64,000 bases of DNA from JACVRW01 sp963814095 (GTDB lineage: Bacteria; Actinomycetota; Thermoleophilia; Solirubrobacterales; Thermoleophilaceae): assembly GCA_963814095.1 (NCBI GenBank), contig CAWFBT010000027.1, positions 1 through 64,000 of the forward strand, written 5' to 3'. Position numbers and translations under genes: made by a program. Shown piece by piece: positions 53,514-61,015 of this stretch. Numbering within the stretch: position 1 is the first letter of the stretch; each line of letters opens with the position of its first letter. Under the pieces are notes generated by a model. It was not told where the DNA came from. It did no database searches and saw only the letters and a program-made list of their open reading frames with translations.

Positions 53514-54438
53514 CTCCCCCCCAGCCGAGGTCGGCCGCGGCGGCCCGCACCGCTGCCCGCAGCGCCCTGACGGAAGGACGCTCGGCGTCGGCGCTGCGGG
53601 TCGCCATGAAGATCGTCCGGTGGAGTGAGCCCTCGGCCATCTCCCTGACGGCGACGCCGGCGTGACTCTCGGGGGCGACCAGCTCCGGCAACAGCGTCAC
53701 AGCCCGCCCTCCGGCAACGAGGGCGAGGCTCGTGACGCTGTCGTTGGTGCGGTGGCGGATGTCGGGATCGAAGCCGCCGAGCTCGCGGCAGGTCCTGATC
53801 ACGATCTCCTCCCAGCCCGTTTCCCGATGCCCGGTCGTCCAGACGTCATCGGCGAGCTCGGCGAGCGGCACCGCGCGCCGCCGGCGCTGGGCAGCTGGGT
53901 GGCTCTCGGGAAGGATGAGCTGCACGGGGTCGAGCTGCAGGTCCTCGCGCGTGACGCCCACCGCACGCGGGAGCGGCTGGTGCTCCCACTCGTCGGCGAG
54001 CACGAGGTCCACGTCGCCCAGCGCGAGCGCCGGCAGCGACTCCTCGGGCTCCGCCTCCACGAGCTCGCAGCGCAGCCTCGGCGCCTCCTGCGCGAGCGCC
54101 TGCATCGCGGGCAGGGCGAGCTTCAGCGCGGTCGACTGGAAGGTCGCGATGCGACCGCGCCCGGCCACGTCGCCCGCAGCCGCGGCGAGCTCCGCCTGCG
54201 CGAGCTCGGCGCGCTCGAGCAGCGCGCCGGCGTGCCCGACGAGCACGAGCGCGGCATCGGTGAGGCGCACGCCGCGGCCCGCCGGCTCGAGCAGCTCGAC
54301 GCCGGCCTCGCGCTCGAGCACCGCCAGCTGCTGCGACACGGCCGACGGCGTGAACTGCAGCGCGTCGGCCACGGCGGCGATCGTGCCGCGCGCGTGCAGC
54401 TCGTGCAGGAGCCGGAGCCGGTGCAGGTCGAGCGTCAC
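53449..54438 (-). CDS. LysR-family transcriptional regulator
   Basis: A 329-residue LysR regulator. The N-terminal winged helix (residues 1-60) is LHRLRLLHELHARGTIAAVA, then ALQFTPSAVSQQLAVLERE. The substrate-binding domain begins GRIATFQSTALKLALPAMQA and includes GDVDLVLADEW and VAGGRAVTLLPELV. The last 25 residues are a Pro/Arg-rich tail overlapping the MMPL gene. It overlaps the ABM gene by 4 bp and is divergent, with that gene, from EamA; the inverted repeat at 54767-54789 is its likely operator. Confidence 0.9.
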   Translation of the reverse strand: MTLDLHRLRLLHELHARGTIAAVADALQFTPSAVSQQLAVLEREAGVELLEPAGRGVRLTDAALVLVGHAGALLERAELAQAELAAAAGDVAGRGRIATFQSTALKLALPAMQALAQEAPRLRCELVEAEPEESLPALALGDVDLVLADEWEHQPLPRAVGVTREDLQLDPVQLILPESHPAAQRRRRAVPLAELADDVWTTGHRETGWEEIVIRTCRELGGFDPDIRHRTNDSVTSLALVAGGRAVTLLPELVAPESHAGVAVREMAEGSLHRTIFMATRSADAERPSVRALRAAVRAAAADLGWGGVRPSPPRAAAGAARSTPRPRR

Positions 54439-54740
54439 TGAAGGCGGTCGGTCTCGAAGTGGGTGGCGCGCTCGTCGTAGCGCGAGAGCAGCGCGAGCGC
54501 CTCGGGCTCGAGCACCGGAACCTCGTAGTCGTGGCCGGCGAACGCCCGGATCGCGTCAAGCGAGTCGAAGCGCGTGAGGGTCACGAACGCGACCTCGCCG
54601 CCGTCGGGCCGGCGGAGGACCTCGGCGCCGAGGAAGCCCTCGATCTCGCGCATCGACGGGAACAGGGAACCGAGCAGGAAGTCGGCGTACGCCTGGGCGT
54701 TCTCGGGCGCCGTCCAGCCTCGCCACAGTCGCGTGACCAT
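54435..54740 (-). CDS. ABM-domain (antibiotic biosynthesis monooxygenase-like) protein
   Basis: A 101-residue ferredoxin-like alpha/beta protein of the ABM/dimeric barrel type: MVTRLWRGWTAPENAQAYAD, FPSMREIEGFLGAEVLRRPD, VAFVTLTRFDSLDAIRAFAG and YEVPVLEPEALALLSRYDER. Members are small cofactor-free oxygenases or heme/signal proteins; no catalytic residue pattern decides here. It is the first gene of the leftward pair with LysR and sits beside the operator, so it is probably controlled by LysR. Confidence 0.8.
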   Translation of the reverse strand: MVTRLWRGWTAPENAQAYADFLLGSLFPSMREIEGFLGAEVLRRPDGGEVAFVTLTRFDSLDAIRAFAGHDYEVPVLEPEALALLSRYDERATHFETDRLQ

Positions 54741-54766
54741 TGAAAAGGGATGCTACTGACTCATGC

Positions 54767-54789
54767 TTAGGAATGTGAGTTGTTCCTAA
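54767..54789. promoter_or_regulatory. Inverted repeat, probable LysR operator
   Basis: TTAGGAA-N9-TTCCTAA forms two perfect 7-bp arms in the 74-bp gap between the leftward ABM-LysR pair and rightward EamA. It is AT-richer than its surroundings, and the arrangement fits a LysR-type autoregulatory binding site. Because it lies within about 30 bp of both starts, it could repress LysR and respond to a ligand to open EamA. Confidence 0.65.
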
Positions 54790-54814
54790 TGGCTTGTGGC
54801 TCCACCATGGCGCC

Positions 54815-55711
54815 ATGCCAGCAATCGGAGTCATCGCCTGCCTCGCCTCCGCCACCGCCTTCGGCGGTATGGGGGTATTCGGAAAGCTCGCCTACGACGA
54901 GGGGGCGACCGTCGGCACCCTGCTCGCCACGCGCTTCGTGCTCGCCGCCGCGCTGTTCTGGCTGTTCGTCGCCTGGTCCGGCGGTGGGCGGGTCCTGCGC
55001 GGCCTCTCGGCGCGCGACGTCGGGATCGCGCTCGCGCTCGGAGCGATCGGCTACGGAGCCCAGGCGGGCGGCTACTTCGCGGCGCTCGAGCGCCTCGACG
55101 CGTCGCTCTTGTCGCTGCTCGTGTACACCTTCCCGGTGATGGTCACGGTGACCGCCGTCGTGCTCGGTCGCGAGCGGGCCAACCGCCGCACCGCGGGCGC
55201 GCTCGCGCTCGCCTCGGCGGGACTCCTGCTCGTCCTCGCCGGCGCGGCGGCGGGCGCGCTAGACCCCGTCGGCACCGCGCTCGGACTCGGCGCGGCCGTG
55301 GTTTACACGGGCTACATCCTGATCTCGGAGGGCGTGGTGGAGCGCGTGCGCCCGCTCGCGCTCAGCACTCTGGTCTGCACGGGCGCGGCCGCCACGTTGA
55401 CCGTCGCCGGGCTCGCCGGCGGCGACCTCGACCCCGGCGGCGTCAGCGCCACCGGCTACGTCTGGCTCGCGGGCCTCGCGCTCGTCTCGACGGTCGCCGC
55501 GGTCACCCTCTTCTTCGCCGGCCTGCGCCGCGTGGGGCCGAGCTCCGCCTCGATCCTGTCGACGCTCGAGCCGGTGGTGACCGTCGGGCTCGCGTTCGCG
55601 ATCTTCGGCGAATCGCTTGGCCCGGCGCAGCTCGCGGGCGGTGTGCTCGTCCTGATGGCAGTGATCGCCGTCCGAGCTCCCGCCCGCCGGCCGCTGGAGG
55701 TCACAGCATGA
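54815..55711 (+). CDS. EamA-family (DMT) transporter
   Basis: A 298-residue drug/metabolite transporter with ten predicted TM helices in two EamA repeats. Repeat one begins IGVIACLASATAFGGMGVFG, with LLVYTFPVMVTVTAVVLG, and repeat two begins PVGTALGLGAAVVYTGYILI, with SSASILSTLEPVVTVGLAFA. It probably exports amino acids or small metabolites. ATG at 54815 is preferred over the upstream TTG at 54794. The divergent LysR and the inverted repeat control it. Its stop overlaps the SDR start (ATGA). Confidence 0.88.
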   Translation: MPAIGVIACLASATAFGGMGVFGKLAYDEGATVGTLLATRFVLAAALFWLFVAWSGGGRVLRGLSARDVGIALALGAIGYGAQAGGYFAALERLDASLLSLLVYTFPVMVTVTAVVLGRERANRRTAGALALASAGLLLVLAGAAAGALDPVGTALGLGAAVVYTGYILISEGVVERVRPLALSTLVCTGAAATLTVAGLAGGDLDPGGVSATGYVWLAGLALVSTVAAVTLFFAGLRRVGPSSASILSTLEPVVTVGLAFAIFGESLGPAQLAGGVLVLMAVIAVRAPARRPLEVTA

Positions 55712-56625
55712 GCGCGGCGCTCGAGGGCAAGGTCGCACTCGTCGCGGGCGCCACACGCGGAGCCGGGCGCGGCACGGCGGTGGCGCTCGGCGAGGCCGGC
55801 GCGACCGTCTACTGCACCGGTCGCAGCACGCGCGAGCAGCGCTCGGAGTACGACCGGCCGGAGACGATCGAGGAGACAGCCGAGCTCGTCGACGCCGCCG
55901 GCGGTACCGGGATCGCCGTGCGGGTCGACCACCTCGTGCCCGCCGAGGTCGAGGCGCTCGTCCGGCGGATCGACGGCGAGCAGGGGCGCCTGGACGTGCT
56001 CGTCAACGACATCTGGGGCGCCGAGCAGCTGTTCGAATGGGACAAGCCGCTCTGGGAGCACGACCTCGACAGGGGGCTGCGCACCCTCCGGCTGGCGATC
56101 GACACGCACCTGATCACGAGCCACTTCGCGCTGTCGCTGCTGATCCGGGAGCCGGGCGGGCTCGTCGTCGAGATGACCGACGGCACGCGCGAGTACAACG
56201 ACGCGAACTACCGGGTGTCCGCCTACTACGACCTCGCCAAGTCGTCGGTGCTGCGGCTCGCGTTCGCGCAGGCCCAGGAGCTCGCTGCGCACGGCTGCAC
56301 CGCCGTGGCGCTCACGCCCGGGTGGCTGCGCTCGGAGATGATGCTCGAGATCTACGGCGTGACCGAGGACAACTGGCGCGACGGCGCCGCGGTCAACCCG
56401 CACTTCGCCGCGATCTCGGAGAGCCCGCGCTTCGTGGGCCGAGCCGTGGCGGCGCTCGCCGCCGATCCCGAGCTGCACAAGCGCAACGGCGGCTCGTTCT
56501 CGTCAGGCGGGCTCGCACGCGAGTACGGCTTCACCGACGTCGACGGCTCCCAGCCGGACTGCTGGCGCTACATGGTCGAGGTGCAGGACAAGGGGCTGCC
56601 GGCCGACTCCAGCGGCTACCGCTGA
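55708..56625 (+). CDS. SDR family oxidoreductase
   Basis: A 305-residue short-chain dehydrogenase. Glycine loop VAGATRGAGRGTAVALGEAG, cofactor-binding STREQRSEYDRPETIEET and VNDIWGAEQLF take the place of NNAG. The active Ser/Thr region is VVEMTDGTREYND and the Tyr/Lys pair is YYDLAKSSV. The C-terminal extension (WLRSEMMLEIYGVTEDNWRD, REYGFTDVDGSQPD) is typical of an actinobacterial subfamily of about 300 residues. It is translationally coupled to EamA, which suggests the enzyme makes or clears the transported compound. Confidence 0.88.
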   Translation: MSAALEGKVALVAGATRGAGRGTAVALGEAGATVYCTGRSTREQRSEYDRPETIEETAELVDAAGGTGIAVRVDHLVPAEVEALVRRIDGEQGRLDVLVNDIWGAEQLFEWDKPLWEHDLDRGLRTLRLAIDTHLITSHFALSLLIREPGGLVVEMTDGTREYNDANYRVSAYYDLAKSSVLRLAFAQAQELAAHGCTAVALTPGWLRSEMMLEIYGVTEDNWRDGAAVNPHFAAISESPRFVGRAVAALAADPELHKRNGGSFSSGGLAREYGFTDVDGSQPDCWRYMVEVQDKGLPADSSGYR

Positions 56626-56649
56626 CGAGCCGGCCGGCAACGCGGGGGG

Positions 56650-57078
56650 TCAGACGAGCGCCTCTTCGCGCACCTGCGTCAGGCGGAAGTGGTTGCCCGA
56701 CGGATCGCGGAAGGAGGAGTCGATCCCGTAGGGGCGCTCCTCGGGCTCGTCGACGAACTCGACGCCACGGCCCTTGAGCACCTCGCAGTCCGCATAGATG
56801 TCGTCGCTGACGAGGAAGACAGTGCCCGCGAAGCCCTTGGCAGTGAGGTCGCGCACCTCCTCACGGGTGCCCTCATCCATCACCGGCGGGCCGGGGATCG
56901 CCATCAGCACGATGGCGATGTCCTCCTGATCGCGCGGCCCGACCGTGAGCCAGCGGAAGCCGCCCATCTCCGGGAAGGTGGCGTCCACGCGCACCTCCAT
57001 TCCGAGCTTCTCGGTGTAGAAGGCGAGCGCCTCGTCCTGGTCGTGTACCCACAGCTGTGCAACGCCGATCTTGATCAT
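56650..57078 (-). CDS. VOC family protein
   Basis: A 142-residue VOC protein: IGVAQLWVHDQDEALAFYTE and EKLGMEVRVDATFPEMGGF, with WLTVGPRDQEDIAIVLM, then VSDDIYADCEVLKGRGVEFV, and the end DSSFRDPSGNHFRLTQ. The His of the first strand and the Glu/His residues near the C-terminus could bind a metal. AAGGAGA precedes the ATG. It lies 42 bp downstream of an AraC regulator in the same direction, the common AraC-VOC pair. Confidence 0.88.
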   Translation of the reverse strand: MIKIGVAQLWVHDQDEALAFYTEKLGMEVRVDATFPEMGGFRWLTVGPRDQEDIAIVLMAIPGPPVMDEGTREEVRDLTAKGFAGTVFLVSDDIYADCEVLKGRGVEFVDEPEERPYGIDSSFRDPSGNHFRLTQVREEALV

Positions 57079-57120
57079 CTCGTGTCTCCTTGGGGGTGGA
57101 AGTGACTGGCAAGGGACACG

Positions 57121-57561
57121 CTACGGCGCGCGGCCGTCCACGTCTTCTCGAAAAGTGCGGTGTTGCGGGCGGCCGTACGCGCGCAGGACGCAGCTCGGCA
57201 GCTGGGCGCGCTGGACCGCCGGCGGGAAGCGGGCTCGGTAGGCGGTGGGCGACTCGCCGTACATGCGCGTGAAGCTCGTCGTGAACGAGCCGAGGCTCTG
57301 AAGCCCCACCGAGAGGCAGATGTCGGTGACCGAGTGGTCCGTGTTGCGGAGCAGCGTCGCCGCGCGCTCGAGCCGCCGCGTGAGCAGATAGGCGTGCGGC
57401 GACTCGCCGAACGCGCGCCGGAACTCGCGGCTGAAGTGCGCCCGTGAGAGGCCGGCGGCACGCGCCATGTCGTCCACGCCGAGCGGCTCGAAGTAGCGCG
57501 CGTCGGCGAGGTCCTTGGCGCGCAGGAGGTGGCGGGCGGGCGGGACGAAGCTCTGGGTCAT
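57121..57561 (-). CDS. AraC-family transcriptional regulator
   Basis: A 146-residue AraC-type regulator that is almost only the DNA-binding domain. Two helix-turn-helix units are seen as VDDMARAAGLSRAHFSREFR and TDICLSVGLQSLGSFTTSFT, ending in the signature RMYGESPTAYRARFPP. There is no sensory domain. The last 35 residues are a variable tail. With the VOC gene it forms one transcript, and VOC is the probable target. Confidence 0.88.
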   Translation of the reverse strand: MTQSFVPPARHLLRAKDLADARYFEPLGVDDMARAAGLSRAHFSREFRRAFGESPHAYLLTRRLERAATLLRNTDHSVTDICLSVGLQSLGSFTTSFTRMYGESPTAYRARFPPAVQRAQLPSCVLRAYGRPQHRTFREDVDGRAP

Positions 57562-57588
57562 CCGTCCCGCCCGACGATAAACGCCGGG

Positions 57589-57882
57589 CTAGGCCTTGGT
57601 GCGCTTGCGCGCGCCCTTGCGCGCGGCGGTGCTCCGCTTCTTCGCCTTGGCGCGCCGGGTCTTCGCCGCCTTCTTGGCCGCCGTCCTGCGGTCGCCCCTG
57701 CCGAGATGACCGCGCAGCTCGGATACGCCGGCGTCGAGCCGGTCGACGGCCTCGCGCAACCCCTTCGGCGCCCGTCCGCTCTTGACCTCGCCGGGCAGCG
57801 CCGTCAGCTCGCGGGCGACCTTCTTGCGGACGCCGCTCGAACGCAGGCGGCGGTACAGCTTCTTGTCCTTCGTCTTAGCCAT
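57589..57882 (-). CDS. Lysine/arginine-rich histone-H1-like small protein
   Basis: A 97-residue, strongly basic protein. The first 60 residues are mixed and helical (MAKTKDKKLYRRLRSSGVRK, then PKGLREAVDRLDAGVSELRG). The last 35 are almost all Lys, Arg and Ala (KKAAKTRRAKAKKRSTAARK), the pattern of histone-H1-like tails of actinobacterial nucleoid proteins. It most likely binds DNA. GGGAACGAAAGGGAAC precedes the ATG at 57882. No partner gene; the sequence just upstream is a broken gene. Confidence 0.75.
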   Translation of the reverse strand: MAKTKDKKLYRRLRSSGVRKKVARELTALPGEVKSGRAPKGLREAVDRLDAGVSELRGHLGRGDRRTAAKKAAKTRRAKAKKRSTAARKGARKRTKA

Positions 57883-58118
57883 GTTCCCTTTCGTTCCCGG
57901 GTACCTCGCCGCTACCCGGCACGTCTCAGACGAAGCACCGACGCAGGGGGTCGAGACGGGCGCTCTCAGGGTCGTCCGCACCACGTTCGCTGCGAGGCCC
58001 GCGGGGACGATGTACTTCGAGTCGACCCGGCGGCGCGCTTCGCCTGCTCGTCGAGCTGTTCGAGGCTGATCGGCTCGAGCTCGTTCATCGCCCTCTCGAC
58101 GGCTTCCATCCAGGGCAT
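57883..58118 (-). pseudogene. N-terminal fragment of a VTC-domain (polyphosphate polymerase-like) protein
   Basis: From ATG 58118 (or 58109) the frame reads MEAVERAMNELEPISLEQLD. After one shift near 58035, RVDSKYIVPAGLAANVV follows, resembling the start of VTC-domain proteins (PISLEE, then RVDxKY). After about 40 residues the likeness ends, and the frame runs into the start of the histone-like gene. No catalytic tunnel residues are left, so it is a remnant, created by deletion or by an assembly loss. Identification rests on a short motif. Confidence 0.45.
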
Positions 58119-58175
58119 CAGTTGCCCGGTGGAGCGGCGCCTCAACCTCGAGCGGAGCGGGCGTAGGCTCCGGCG

Positions 58176-58916
58176 ATGGACTCCCTGCCCGCAGCGATCG
58201 CGAACGTGGCGAGCGAGCTCGCCGCGCTCCCCGGTGCGGCCGCCGTCGTCCTGGGCGGCTCGCGCGCGATGGGGACAGAGCGCCCGTCGAGCGACTGGGA
58301 CCTCGGCGTCTACTACCGCGGCGCGTTCGATGCGGACGGCGTCCGCCGGCTCGGGCACTCGGGCTACGTAGCGGAGCCGGGCGAGTGGGGGCCGATCATG
58401 AACGGCGGCGCCTGGCTGACCGTCGACGGCATCGCGGTCGACGTGCTCTTCCGCGACCTCGACATGGTCGAGCGCTGGCGCGACGATGCCGAGCAGGGCC
58501 GCTTCGAGGTGCTGGCTCAGAACGGCTACGTCGTGGGCGCGCCGACCTATGTGCCGGTGGGTGAGCTCGCGATCAACAGGCCGCTGAGTGGCGAGCTGCC
58601 GCGGCCTGAGTACCCGGACGCGCTCGCCGAGGCTGCCGCCGAGCGCTGGCGTGGCCGCGCCGCCGTGTCGCTCATGTTCGCGCACATCCACGCACGCGCC
58701 GACGACGCGGTGTGCTGCACGGGCATGCTCGCCGGGGCGGTCCTGTGCGTGGCGCACGCGCGGCTCGCAGAGCGGCGCGAGTGGGTGCTGAACGAGAAGC
58801 GCCTCGTCGAGCGCGCGGGCCTCGAGCAGGTGCAGCCGCTGCTGGGCGCGCCGGGCGCCGCCGCCGTCGACGCGGTCGCGGCGACGCTCGAAGTCGAGCC
58901 GCTCCGCTCGCGTTAG
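58176..58916 (+). CDS. Nucleotidyltransferase-domain protein
   Basis: A 246-residue protein of the Pol-beta nucleotidyltransferase fold. The defining loop is VVLGGSRAMGTERPSSDWDL, with GGSRAxG and the metal Asp pair in SDWD; a later Asp is in IAVDVLFRDLDMVERW. The C-terminal 120 residues are helical (LMFAHIHARADDAVCCTGML), perhaps a HEPN-like cap. Such proteins adenylate antibiotics, proteins or tRNA. No toxin/antitoxin partner is adjacent. The stop overlaps the opposite TfoX gene by 4 bp. Confidence 0.8.
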   Translation: MDSLPAAIANVASELAALPGAAAVVLGGSRAMGTERPSSDWDLGVYYRGAFDADGVRRLGHSGYVAEPGEWGPIMNGGAWLTVDGIAVDVLFRDLDMVERWRDDAEQGRFEVLAQNGYVVGAPTYVPVGELAINRPLSGELPRPEYPDALAEAAAERWRGRAAVSLMFAHIHARADDAVCCTGMLAGAVLCVAHARLAERREWVLNEKRLVERAGLEQVQPLLGAPGAAAVDAVAATLEVEPLRSR

Positions 58917-59248
58917 GCCTTCGGCGGCAGCGAGCGTGCGAAGCGCACGCCGCGCGCAACCCAGGCGCCGAGCCGCCGCTTGCCCGCGAGCTCGGCCGGA
59001 TCCACGAAGACCCAGCCCTTCATGAGTCGCCCGCCCATCTCCATCGGGGTCGCACCCGGGCGCTCGAGTGCGGCGTCGAAGCCGTCCTGACCCACGCGCA
59101 CGAGCAGGCCGCCGCGCGACGAGACCGCGACGGCGAGGTTCCCCCCGATGAGAAACGACAGCCCACCGAACATGCGCTGCTCGCTCACGCCGTCCTCGGC
59201 GGCGAGCAGGTCGCGCACGCGCTCCGCGAGATGCTCGTCGTAGGCCAC
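58913..59248 (-). CDS. TfoX/Sxy N-terminal domain protein
   Basis: A 111-residue protein consisting only of the TfoX N-terminal domain: YDEHLAERVRDLLAAEDGVS, then QRMFGGLSFLIGGNLAVAVS and LLVRVGQDGFDAALERPG, with MGGRLMKGWVFVDPAEL. In actinobacteria this stand-alone form is common and its role is unknown; competence control is only known for the two-domain proteins. It is the terminal gene of a leftward pair after the TetR gene. Confidence 0.85.
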   Translation of the reverse strand: MAYDEHLAERVRDLLAAEDGVSEQRMFGGLSFLIGGNLAVAVSSRGGLLVRVGQDGFDAALERPGATPMEMGGRLMKGWVFVDPAELAGKRRLGAWVARGVRFARSLPPKA

Positions 59249-59272
59249 GAGGCGAACGCTAGCGCCGCGCCG

Positions 59273-59941
59273 TCAGACCGCCAGCGACTCGATCCGCGCG
59301 CTGATCGCCCGCTCGGCGCGGTCGAACACGGCCGGGTCGTGCATCAGCTGGAAGTGCTGGTGGGCCGCCGCGCCGAGCGCGTCGAGCTCGAACGAGATCT
59401 GCTCCGCCTCCACGGCCGGGTCGATGTCGCCCGCCTCCTGAGCCTTGCGCACCTCGCGGGTGAGGAAGGCGAGGAACTCGCGGGCGTCGTCCGTCACGAC
59501 CTCGCGGACCTTGCTGTCGGGCCGGCCGTCGAACTCGGCCTTGACGGCGTAGAAGAAGCAGCCGCCCGCGAAGACCTTGTCGCGGTAGTAGTTCAGCCAG
59601 TCGTGCAGCAGCGCCTCGAGCCGCGCGCGCCCGCGCGGCAGAGCGCGGGACGGCTTGACGACGCGGTCGACGAAGCGCCTGCGCGCCGCGTCGATCGTGG
59701 CGAGCTGGAGCTCCTCCTTCGAGCCGAAGTGCGCGAACAGCCCGCTCTTGCTCATCCCGAGCTCGGCAGCGAGCGTTCCGATCGTCAGGCCCTCGAGTCC
59801 GTGAACGGAGGCGACGTCGGCCGCGGCCTGCAGGATCGACTCGCGCGTGCGGTTGCCGCGCCGGCGGCGGCCGTCGGCATCCTCGCCGGCGGCGTCCGGG
59901 TCGGCGCCGGCCAGCGTCTCGAGATCGCCGGGCGTTGTCAT
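59273..59941 (-). CDS. TetR-family transcriptional regulator
   Basis: A 222-residue TetR repressor. HTH region at about 30-75: RESILQAAADVASVHGLEGL, then LAAELGMSKSGLFAHFGSKE. The C-terminal domain resembles the TetR_C_6/AcrR branch (LNYYRDKVFAGGCFFYAVKA, FLTREVRKAQEAGDIDPAVE). It is divergent from an SGNH hydrolase, and two very good palindromes lie in the 85-bp gap, so it almost certainly represses itself and the hydrolase gene. Confidence 0.9.
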   Translation of the reverse strand: MTTPGDLETLAGADPDAAGEDADGRRRRGNRTRESILQAAADVASVHGLEGLTIGTLAAELGMSKSGLFAHFGSKEELQLATIDAARRRFVDRVVKPSRALPRGRARLEALLHDWLNYYRDKVFAGGCFFYAVKAEFDGRPDSKVREVVTDDAREFLAFLTREVRKAQEAGDIDPAVEAEQISFELDALGAAAHQHFQLMHDPAVFDRAERAISARIESLAV

Positions 59942-59955
59942 TCCGTGAAGAAAGT

Positions 59956-59973
59956 AGCACGACCGTTCGTACT
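59956..59973. promoter_or_regulatory. TetR operator site 1
   Basis: AGCACGACCGTTCGTACT is an 18-bp near-palindrome (arms of 7 with one mismatch). It is also embedded in a longer perfect pair of arms, GTAGCAC (59954-59960) and GTGCTAC (59974-59980). It shares the pattern AGYACGACCGWTCGTRCT with site 2, 27 bp further on centre to centre, and is next to the TetR start. Confidence 0.75.
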
Positions 59974-59982
59974 GTGCTACAA

Positions 59983-60000
59983 AGTACGACCGATCGTGCT
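59983..60000. promoter_or_regulatory. TetR operator site 2
   Basis: AGTACGACCGATCGTGCT repeats the site 1 pattern (AGYACGACCGWTCGTRCT) and lies 27 bases upstream of the SGNH hydrolase GTG, where it would block transcription. Two copies in one divergent gap strongly suggest cooperative or dual control by the adjacent TetR protein. Confidence 0.75.
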
Positions 60001-60026
60001 TTTTGTTTGCACACAGAGGAGAGACC

Positions 60027-60707
60027 GTGATCTACCTCACCCGTGAACCCCACGTCCTGCCCTTCACGCGCCACGTGCCGATGCTGCGTGGCGCGCCCTG
60101 GCGGCGCGTCGCCGTGCTCGGCGACAGCGTCGCCGAGGGAGTGCGGGAGCCGCACGACGGCTTCCGCGACCTTTCCTGGATCGAGCGCATCGTCGAGCCA
60201 CTCGGCGCCGTCGCGCCGGGCCTGACGGTGATGAACCTCGGCCAGCGCGACCTGCGCGCCTCCGAGGTGCGCGAGCTGCAGCTGCCGGCGGCGCTCCGCT
60301 TCCGCCCCGACCTCGCGATCGTCGCGGCCGGTGGCAACGACGCGCTGCGGCGCTCGTTCTCGCCGGAGCGGGTTGCGGACGAGCTCGATGCGATCGCGGC
60401 GCCGTTGCGCGAGGCGGGCGCCGACCTGCTGATGCTCGAGCTGATGGACATCGTCGCCTCCGGGCTCGTCCCGAGCGAGTACGCGGACGCGCTCGGCGAG
60501 CGCATGAGCGGGCTGGCGCAGGCCACGCGCGAGGTCGCGGCACGGCACGGCGCGATGCTCGTCGAGATGCGCGAGCACCCGATCTGCGCCGACCCGGGCG
60601 TCTATGCGAGCGACCACCTTCACCTGAACGCCCGCGGCCACGCGATCGTGGCGAGCGAGGCGATCCGCGTGATGAGCGACGCGCTCGTGACGAGGGCCGC
60701 GGCATGA
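60027..60707 (+). CDS. SGNH/GDSL hydrolase
   Basis: A 226-residue serine esterase/lipase of the SGNH type. Block I is AVLGDSVAEGV with the nucleophile Ser, block III AAGGNDALR (GxND), and block V SDHLHLNARGHAIVA with the catalytic Asp/His (DxxH). The Gly of block II is in MNLGQRDLRA. No signal peptide is visible, so it acts inside the cell. The GTG at 60027 has AGAGGAGAG upstream. Repression by the divergent TetR is expected from the two operators. Confidence 0.88.
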   Translation: MIYLTREPHVLPFTRHVPMLRGAPWRRVAVLGDSVAEGVREPHDGFRDLSWIERIVEPLGAVAPGLTVMNLGQRDLRASEVRELQLPAALRFRPDLAIVAAGGNDALRRSFSPERVADELDAIAAPLREAGADLLMLELMDIVASGLVPSEYADALGERMSGLAQATREVAARHGAMLVEMREHPICADPGVYASDHLHLNARGHAIVASEAIRVMSDALVTRAAA

Positions 60708-61015
60708 GCGACCTGAGCCTCGACCCGCTGCTCGCGCTCGAGCTCTCGCAGGAGGAGATCCTCGAAGACCTCTGCTGGCCGAATCCACCCCCCGGGCGCT
60801 GGGGCCTCGACGCCGGGGGCTACTCGGCGAACGGGCGCCCGACCGTGAGCGCGCGCCGCAACGGGGGGTCCAGCTCCTCGAAGCGGGAGTCCGGCTCGAC
60901 GCCGAGCGCGTCGAGCATCGTGCTGAAGAAACAGCGCACGGAGGCGGCGGCCACCACGTCGAAGACGTCGCGGTCGCTCAGCCCGAGTGCGCGCAGCCGG
61001 TCGACGTCCTCCTGA
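60704..61015 (+). CDS. Doubtful reading frame after the SGNH gene
   Basis: ATG at 60704 overlaps the SGNH stop (ATGA), and the first 40 codons (LSLDPLLALELSQEEILEDL, then WPNPPPGRWGLDAGG) look like a protein. From 60820 the frame lies antisense to a clear AhpD-like gene and turns Ser/Arg-rich. Most likely this is a short or truncated gene whose true end is missing, with the rest being antisense noise. Confidence 0.3.
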   Translation: MSDLSLDPLLALELSQEEILEDLCWPNPPPGRWGLDAGGYSANGRPTVSARRNGGSSSSKRESGSTPSASSIVLKKQRTEAAATTSKTSRSLSPSARSRSTSS

